In this document: positions 14,501-18,148 of the stretch, piece after piece | How the letters are laid out: each line of letters opens with the position of its first letter | Numbering within the stretch: position 1 is the stretch's first letter | Assembly: GCA_041497995.1 (NCBI GenBank) | Contig: JBGQHM010000099.1 | Coordinates: 1 to 18,148, forward strand | Direction: 5' to 3' | DNA from: DATKMS01 sp041497995 | GTDB taxonomy: Bacteria; Desulfobacterota; Binatia; HRBIN30 | DNA: 18,148 nt | Notes under the pieces: model-generated | Told to the model about the DNA's origin: nothing | The model's database searches: none | Seen by the model: the letters and a program-made list of their open reading frames with translations, nothing else | Made by a program: the position numbers and the translations under genes

Positions 14501-14690
14501 CGGCAGCGAAGTGCAGCGGCCGATCGCGGTGGTCATCGTCGGCGGCACACTGAGCGCGTGCGCCTTGACGCTGATCGTCCTGCCAGTGATGTACCGCGCC
14601 TGGTCGAGAGCCTTCGAGCGCGTCAACCTCCGCATGGTCCCGCAGGCCGCGGATCGCGTGGCAGCGTCGCTGCGTCGCCGCGCCAGCTGA
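11550..14690 (+). CDS. Heavy-metal-type RND efflux pump (CzcA-like)
   Basis: 1046 residues, the normal length for HME-RND pumps. The start is GTG 11550, three bases after the adaptor stop; AGGG at 11539-11542 is a modest ribosome site. TM1 is about residues 13-31, followed by a large periplasmic loop, the TM2-6 block (about 335-500), a second large loop beginning with 'EFLPELNEGSLYLTFTLP', and the last helices ending with 'GSEVQRPIAVVIVGGTL'. In TM4 the sequence 'DFGIIVDGGVVIIES' keeps Asp393, Asp399 and Glu406, equivalent to the Asp402, Asp408 and Glu415 proton-relay triad of CzcA; this favours divalent cations such as Zn, Co, Cd or Ni rather than the Cu/Ag (CusA) type. The usual 'DGAVVxxEN' here reads 'DGGVVIIES', so subclass and exact metal stay open. 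It pumps metal from periplasm or cytoplasm to the outside using the proton gradient. Confidence 0.95.
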   Translation: MFDHIVQFSLRNRAAVVFFSLVVCVAGIYSFRALTIEAFPDPTDTQVSVITIFAGQPTEEVERQIGLPIERALNGTPGLTRLRNLSLFGLSSVTLTFADSVDALFARAQVLERLRGADLPDGVTPELGPLATPIGEIYRYTLSGAGNDPMRLRTLQDWVVAPRLMRVQGVADVVDYGGLVREIHVQPSPAKLAAYGLTLEELEIALKKASQNASGGVLERGSEQMVIRSEGLFRHLDDIAVVPIASRDGTPVLVRDVATVSDGWAPRQGVVSRGADYDTVEGIVLMRRAENPTAVLERVREAIDELNAHILPSGIRVVPFYDRTDLVNTTLSTVGRNLLEGALLVTLVLFVFLLDLKAALIVGALIPLSLLSAFIYLKARGMSANLLSMGAVDFGIIVDGGVVIIESIVRQLSRDIGIPVSTEHMRDRIQRAVSHVVRPTMFSLLIIIAAYLPIFLLERVEGRIFAPMANTVVAALLGALLFSLSLVPVLATFAYREPIRHRVSPVLAWAQAAYDPTLMWAMRHAWVVLGGSLLALVAAGVVLTKLGSEFLPELNEGSLYLTFTLPANISLTEGRRLVPRITEILRRYPEVENILSQLGRPEDGTDPTLTNNLEFFVRLKPPETWPPGVHTLSDVVERLNGGVAEIPGLEVNFSQPIRDNVNENISGQFGQIAVKLYGDDLHVMQDLAERVRASIAKSPGAADLGIVKSSEIPQLQVEPDRGALGRYGLDMEDFQHALQAALGGQPVGVFWDGEARHSIVMRYPAAARDDVEKIRKVRVAVQGGITVPLETLAHVSIGSGRAAISRENGHRYIGIRMNVRGRDMGSFVDEARAQVTHDVPLPTGMTIEWGGEFESKERAMARLTLVVPVALLITLVLLFNAFGSFGPAVLVLLNVPFALVGGVAGLAWMGMPLSVSAAVGFIALIGQASLNGVLVLSAILDRRRVGDPLDIAIVNGCRERLRAVLMTATLAALGLVPAAMSRAIGSEVQRPIAVVIVGGTLSACALTLIVLPVMYRAWSRAFERVNLRMVPQAADRVAASLRRRAS

Positions 14691-14691
14691 G

Positions 14692-14708
14692 CCGCGCGGA
14701 ACGCGCGG
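14692..14708. terminator. Short hairpin directly behind the RND pump gene
   Basis: CCGCGCG (14692-14698), a 3-nt loop GAA, and CGCGCGG (14702-14708) begin two bases after the pump stop codon. The stem is very GC-rich; the following bases (TACTGGTTT) are only partly T-rich. It may end or reduce transcription before the beta-propeller gene, 147 bp downstream. Confidence 0.4.
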
Positions 14709-14837
14709 TACTGGTTTGCGGCGGCGATGGTTTCCGATTGCCGCCGGCGATCTATCGGGCAAGATGGGCGCGTGGACCAAGGCGGACTCCGTTGCGAACT
14801 TCGACGACCCGAGCGCCACGCCGCTCGCGGGCCAGCC

Positions 14838-15824
14838 ATGAAACGCGTCGCGCTGCTCGGCGCACTCGCGACCCTCATTGCTGGGTCGACAAACGCCCAA
14901 GGAACGGCGCCGCTGCGGTTAGTGCAAACCATACCGTTGCCGAACGTCGAGGGGCGGATCGACCACCTGGCTGTCGACCTCAAAGGGCAACGGCTGTTCG
15001 TGGCGGCACTCGGCAACGACAGCGTGGAAATCGTCGATCTGCGCACGGGCACCCGGGTCCGGCGTCTCACCGGCTTCCACGAACCACAGGGTGTGGTGTT
15101 CATCGAGAGCCTCGGGAAGCTCTTCGTCAGCAACGGCGGCACCGGCGCCGTCAACAGTTTTGACGGCGAGAATCTTCAGCCGCTCGCCGCCGTCAAGTTT
15201 TCGGGCGACGCGGATAACGTACGCTACGATGCGGCGGCGGGACAGCTTTACGTCGGCTACGGCGACGGAGCGCTCGGGATCGTGGATGCGAAGGGCGAGA
15301 AACCGGTGGGCGACGTGAAGCTTGCGCGCCACCCCGAATCTTTCCAATTGGAGAATGCAGGGGCGAGAATCTTCGTGAACGTTCCGGACGCCAGCCAGAT
15401 CGCGGTCATTGATCGGCTCACACGGCGGGTGGTGACGAGCTGGGTTCTGCCGGACGCACGCGCCAACTTTCCGATGGCTCTCGATGAGACGAACCATCGG
15501 CTCTTCGTCGGCTTTCGCCAGCCCGCTAAGGTCATCGTCTTCGACACGGAATCAGGGAAGGTCGTGACGAGTCTCGACTGCGCCGGCGACGCCGACGATC
15601 TTTTCTACGACCAAGAACGGAAGCGGATCTACCTGTCCGGCGGTGAGGGGTTCGTTGACGTGTTCACACAGCGTGACGCCGACCACTATGCATTGGATAC
15701 CCAATTGCCAACGGCGACCGGTGCTCGGACGGCTCTGTTGGTGCCAACGCTCGGCCGGTTCTTCTTGGCGGTGCCACACCGTGGGACACAAGCTGCCGAG
15801 ATCCGGGTGTACGACGTCCAGTGA
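14838..15824 (+). CDS. Secreted YncE/YVTN-like beta-propeller protein
   Basis: 328 residues from ATG 14838; an upstream frame to 14727 is not needed because 14838 starts a clean signal peptide (Lys-Arg, then 'VALLGALATLIAGSTNAQG'). The mature protein consists of repeated blades of the type 'GRIDHLAVDLKGQRLFVAAL', 'SVEIVDLRTG', 'QGVVFIESLGKLFVSNG', 'QLYVGYGDGALGIVDA', 'NHRLFVGFRQPAKVIVFD' and 'RKRIYLSGGEGFVDVF', the pattern of cytochrome d1/YVTN-type propellers. There is no heme motif and no clear catalytic residue. Such proteins are periplasmic binding or scaffold proteins, and members often lie next to metal-related genes; a partner for the CBA pump is possible but unproven. It starts 147 bp after the pump and is followed at once by the ChrB-like remnant. 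Confidence 0.85.
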   Translation: MKRVALLGALATLIAGSTNAQGTAPLRLVQTIPLPNVEGRIDHLAVDLKGQRLFVAALGNDSVEIVDLRTGTRVRRLTGFHEPQGVVFIESLGKLFVSNGGTGAVNSFDGENLQPLAAVKFSGDADNVRYDAAAGQLYVGYGDGALGIVDAKGEKPVGDVKLARHPESFQLENAGARIFVNVPDASQIAVIDRLTRRVVTSWVLPDARANFPMALDETNHRLFVGFRQPAKVIVFDTESGKVVTSLDCAGDADDLFYDQERKRIYLSGGEGFVDVFTQRDADHYALDTQLPTATGARTALLVPTLGRFFLAVPHRGTQAAEIRVYDVQ

Positions 15825-15836
15825 AAGGAGCGCACC

Positions 15837-15895
15837 ATGCGTTGGATCCACGTGACAATCGGCCAGCGTCCCGCATTGCCTGCCCGTGGTTGATC
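15837..15895 (+). pseudogene. Remnant of a ChrB-like chromate resistance gene (frameshifted start)
   Basis: A strong ribosome site AAAGGAG (15824-15830) precedes ATG 15837, which encodes MRWI. The next five bases CACGT replace an expected six, and the frame then shifts: 'DNRPASRIACPWLI' continues in another frame (15854-15895). Joined, the two parts give the N-terminal signature of the Chrome_Resist/ChrB C-terminal domain family (MRWITR..RPKxDRIACPWLI). In the original frame translation stops at TGA 15891-15893 after 18 codons. After 'WLI' the expected 'RRFID' does not follow, so the gene is both frameshifted and truncated. The joined signature is read by eye; a one-base deletion is the simplest explanation. 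Confidence 0.6.
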
Positions 15896-15946
15896 GAATG
15901 GCCGCCAGCCGTGTGTAACGACTGGGTCGACTCCAACGTCTCCTCT

Positions 15947-16906
15947 ATGGGAAACTGCCAGCGAGGACTCGTGCTGCTCGAAGATCTCTTCCATACCCAT
16001 GAACGGATGCTCTGGGGTCTCTGCTATCGGCTGACGGGTTGCGCCGCGGATGCCGACGACCTCGTGCAGGAGACTTTCGTCCGTGCCGCCGAGCGCCTGT
16101 ACCCGCCCGACGACGCGTCGTGGCGCCCGTGGTTGGCCCGGGTCGCGGTGAACCTCGGGGTCGATCTGCTCCGGCGGCGCAAACGCCGCGGCTACGAGGG
16201 CGCTTGGCTACCCTCGCCGATCGAGATCGAGCCCGACGCGCCGCCCGACGCGCTGGGCGGCAACCCCGAAGCCCGCTACGAGCGACTGGAGAGCATCTCC
16301 TTCGCGTTCCTGCTCGCGCTCGAGGCGCTGACGCCGAAGCAGCGTGCGGTGCTGCTGCTACGCGATGTCCTCGACTACTCGGCGAGCGAGGCGGGAGCGG
16401 CGCTCGACATGTCAGAGGAGAACGTGCGTATCACGCACCACCGCGCCCGCCGCGCCATGCGCGCCTACGACCACGAGCGTTGCCGGCCCAGCGCAGCGCT
16501 GCGCGAGAGAACCGGTGCCGCCCTGGAGCAACTGGTCCGCTGTCTGTTGAGCCAGGACGCGGCGGGTCTGGAAGCCCTGCTGGCCGACTCGGTGCGGACC
16601 ATCGCCGATGGCGGCGGTGAATACACCGCTCTGCACGGACCGCTCGAGGGCCGGGCCAAGGTTGCCCTGCTCCACCTGCGCGTAGCACGGCGCCGCGCCG
16701 CGGGATCGCAGATCGAGCTGCGCTCGATCAACGGACTACCGGCGCTGGTGATCAGCTACGCTTCAACCGTGCGGCAGCAGGCACCGCGCGCCGTCCTGCG
16801 CTGCGACGTCGGCGCCGACGGCCGCATCGTCGCACTGCACACCGTCCTCGCGTCACGCAAGCTCACCGCGATTCGCTTCGCCGCCTCCGAGAGTCCTCCC
16901 CTGTAA
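15947..16906 (+). CDS. ECF sigma factor with C-terminal SnoaL-like domain (ECF41/SigJ-type)
   Basis: 319 residues from ATG 15947. The frame is open back to 15821, but that part is the ChrB-like remnant. GTG 15971 (with GAGGA at 15963-15967) is a good alternative start just before the conserved region. Region 2 runs from 'DLFHTHERMLWGLCYRL' through 'ADADDLVQETFVRAAERL' to 'RVAVNLGVDLLRRRKRR'. Region 4 is 'LEALTPKQRAVLLLRDVLDY' followed by the DNA-recognition helix 'MSEENVRITHHRARRAMRAY'. The last 110 residues ('GLEALLADSVRTIADGGGEY', 'PLEGRAKVALL', 'LASRKLTAIRF') form a SnoaL-like tail as in ECF41/SigJ-type factors, where the tail replaces or supplements an anti-sigma factor. No anti-sigma gene is adjacent. 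The next gene, 87 bp downstream on the same strand, is a possible target or partner. Confidence 0.88.
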   Translation: MGNCQRGLVLLEDLFHTHERMLWGLCYRLTGCAADADDLVQETFVRAAERLYPPDDASWRPWLARVAVNLGVDLLRRRKRRGYEGAWLPSPIEIEPDAPPDALGGNPEARYERLESISFAFLLALEALTPKQRAVLLLRDVLDYSASEAGAALDMSEENVRITHHRARRAMRAYDHERCRPSAALRERTGAALEQLVRCLLSQDAAGLEALLADSVRTIADGGGEYTALHGPLEGRAKVALLHLRVARRRAAGSQIELRSINGLPALVISYASTVRQQAPRAVLRCDVGADGRIVALHTVLASRKLTAIRFAASESPPL

Positions 16907-16993
16907 CGATCCGCCCTCCTCGGACGTCTCCATGACAACAGCCGTTCGGGTCGTGCTCAGAAGCGCGGCCGACGGGAAGAGGAGACCAAGATC

Positions 16994-17830
16994 ATGACGT
17001 CACTCACACTGTATCATTCCAGCGTTGGTACCGTTGGTGCGATTCTCATCGCGATGGCGGTCATCGCGTTGATCGAAACCGCGATACCTCTTCACGCCCG
17101 CAGGCGATGGAACAGGGCACATCTGGGGCCGAATCTCGCGCTGACGTTCACTACGTTCGCGACGAATATCTTTTTCAACGCCGCGCTCGTGATGACGCTG
17201 ACCAGCCTTGAGTCCAACGGCGGCGGCCTTCTGCACATGGTTGCGCTTCCACCGCTCATGATCCTCGTCGCGGTCGTCTTGGCGCTCGACTTCTCCTTCT
17301 ATGTCGCTCACGTCGCCATGCACAAGATTCCGGGCTTCTGGCGCTTCCATAGCGTGCATCACTCGGATCCGGCCGTCGATGTCACGACGGCCATCCGGCA
17401 GCATCCGGTCGAGGGCGTCATCCGCTACGCCTTCTTGGCCGCGTTCGCGATCCCGTTGGGCGCGAGCCCCGGCGCCTTCGCGGTCTACCGCATGTGGTCG
17501 GCCCTGAGTGCGCTCCTCGAACACTCCAATATCCGTCTGCCGCTCCGGCTCGACGGCCTGCTCTCGCTCGTCTTCTCGTGGCCCAATATGCACAAGGTCC
17601 ATCACTCTCGCGATGTGCGATACACGGATACCAACTACGGCAACATTGTCTCGCTGTGGGACCGGCTGTTCTTCACCTTCACTCCAGCTCGGTGCGGAGC
17701 CAACATCATTTACGGGCTCGACGGTTTCGATGACGCGGCCACGCAAACGACAGCAGGGTTGCTGGTCATGCCGTTCCGGGCCGCCAAGGCGTCTCACGAC
17801 GCTGCGGTGACGGCGCGACGGCTATCTTGA
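16994..17830 (+). CDS. Sterol desaturase/fatty acid hydroxylase superfamily membrane protein
   Basis: 278 residues, ATG 16994 with AGGAG at 16980-16984 nine bases upstream. Hydrophobic segments lie at about 11-33, 47-70, 84-107 and 146-170. The di-iron histidine motifs are complete: 'HVAMH' (His106, His110), 'HSVHH' (His119, 122, 123), 'RQHP' (His137), 'EHSN' (His177) and 'NMHKVHH' (His200, 203, 204). Members insert oxygen or a double bond into lipids using a membrane-embedded di-iron centre. The substrate cannot be read from the sequence; a membrane lipid, fatty acid or carotenoid/hopanoid-like molecule is possible. Its place behind an ECF sigma factor suggests stress-linked membrane remodelling. 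The family assignment is firm. Confidence 0.93.
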   Translation: MTSLTLYHSSVGTVGAILIAMAVIALIETAIPLHARRRWNRAHLGPNLALTFTTFATNIFFNAALVMTLTSLESNGGGLLHMVALPPLMILVAVVLALDFSFYVAHVAMHKIPGFWRFHSVHHSDPAVDVTTAIRQHPVEGVIRYAFLAAFAIPLGASPGAFAVYRMWSALSALLEHSNIRLPLRLDGLLSLVFSWPNMHKVHHSRDVRYTDTNYGNIVSLWDRLFFTFTPARCGANIIYGLDGFDDAATQTTAGLLVMPFRAAKASHDAAVTARRLS

Positions 17831-17875
17831 GCACTGGGCGATAACACGCGCCTTGGGGTGCGCTTCGTTCAAAGT

Positions 17876-17889
17876 CCGCGATCTCGCGG
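17876..17889. terminator. Short palindrome in the region behind the hydroxylase gene
   Basis: CCGCGA (17876-17881), TC, TCGCGG (17884-17889) form a 6-bp stem 46 bp after the hydroxylase stop and 20 bp before the stop of the probable minus-strand gene. The loop of two bases is too tight for a good RNA hairpin, so it is more likely a binding site or chance than a terminator. Confidence 0.2.
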
Positions 17890-17908
17890 CAGCAGCTAGC
17901 GTGGCGAC

Positions 17909-18148
17909 TCAGGGATGCTCCGTGATCTGCCAGACATCTTTATCGTTGGGACCGATTGCCACACCTGTGGCCGGATGCCCATGCGCGATGCAGCCGCCGG
18001 CGCTCGCGTAGACTCGAAAGTCCTCAAAGCAGATTGCCGCCGCGCTGGCACCGTTCTCGCTTCGACTTCGGTCATGGACAAGGCGGTTGCGGCAGGGGAA
18101 ACGGAACCGGATTTCGGCGAACCGACGCGCTGGAAACGGGCGGTATCG
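17909..18148 (-). CDS. C-terminal end of an unrecognised minus-strand protein, truncated at window edge
   Basis: On the minus strand the frame is open from the window edge to TGA (17911-17909), giving 79 residues without a start inside the window. The last 40 residues read protein-like ('FEDFRVYASAGGCIAHGHP', 'GVAIGPNDKDVWQITEHP'). The plus strand is also open in the same codon register from ATG 17915 to the edge (78 codons, with 'TDCHTCGRMP'), so one of the two is a mirror. Position-specific GC is about equal in both (roughly two thirds at first and third positions), so it does not decide. I prefer the minus strand because the residue order looks more natural and a convergent ending fits. 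I recognise no family. Confidence 0.35.
   Translation of the reverse strand, partial: RYRPFPARRFAEIRFRFPCRNRLVHDRSRSENGASAAAICFEDFRVYASAGGCIAHGHPATGVAIGPNDKDVWQITEHP

Noticed and set aside
14093..15163. 356-codon plus-strand frame running from the pump into the propeller gene
   Set aside because: Overlaps two clear genes out of frame; Arg-rich, no motif.
16932..16997. 21-codon ORF overlapping the hydroxylase start as a leader peptide
   Set aside because: No ribosome site of its own, and the basic residue run mainly reflects the AG-rich ribosome site of the hydroxylase gene.
1..18148. CRISPR arrays, tRNA or rRNA genes, insertion sequences, phage genes
   Set aside because: I saw no regularly spaced repeats, no cloverleaf or rRNA-like sequence and no transposase, integrase or phage protein in either strand.

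Overview
The window looks like a chromosomal stretch of a high-GC Gram-negative bacterium. It encodes several proteins with Sec-type signal peptides, an outer-membrane channel with a periplasmic adaptor, a periplasm-facing sensor kinase and an NtrC-type activator carrying the sigma-54 contact loop. The gene mix (COG4299-type membrane acyltransferase, MscS with a DEP tail, HME-type RND pump) would fit a deep proteobacterial, Desulfobacterota, Myxococcota or Binatota-like lineage. That placement is inference; no rRNA or marker gene is present.

Layout. 1-237: C-terminal end of a protein resembling the HvfC/BufC (DUF2063) partner of MNIO enzymes. 252-286: palindrome between convergent genes. 304-1860 (minus): MscS-family channel with a C-terminal DEP domain. 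2055-3247: msrA-msrB, both with signal peptides and overlapping by 4 bp. 3248-3594: non-coding or regulatory gap with a possible sigma-54 site. 3595-7736: membrane acyltransferase, sensor histidine kinase and NtrC-family regulator in a tight run. 7737-7888: regulatory region with two GACA-N3-TGTC dyads 23 bp apart and a GG-N10-GC sigma-54 promoter. 7889-8676: two small unknown proteins, one with a single membrane segment and one with two CxxC pairs. 8677-8964: a 14-bp inverted repeat followed by a weaker -24/-12 match. 8965-14690: CzcC/CzcB/CzcA-type tripartite metal efflux operon. 14838-15824: secreted beta-propeller. 15837-15895: broken start of a ChrB-like chromate-resistance gene. 15947-16906: ECF sigma factor with a SnoaL-like tail. 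16994-17830: sterol-desaturase/fatty-acid-hydroxylase family membrane protein. 17909-18148: open frame running off the end, probably minus strand.

Reading of the whole. The centre appears to be a metal or envelope-stress response cassette. The kinase and NtrC-type regulator probably act on the paired enhancer directly behind the regulator gene, firing a sigma-54 promoter whose first product is a 90-residue membrane protein, with the Cys-rich protein and the CBA efflux genes behind it. Flanking genes (periplasmic methionine sulfoxide repair, a possible MNIO partner, a ChrB remnant) fit the same theme of metal and oxidative damage in the envelope. The least described parts are the sigma-54 control region, the two small proteins, and the hairpin that separates them from the pump genes.
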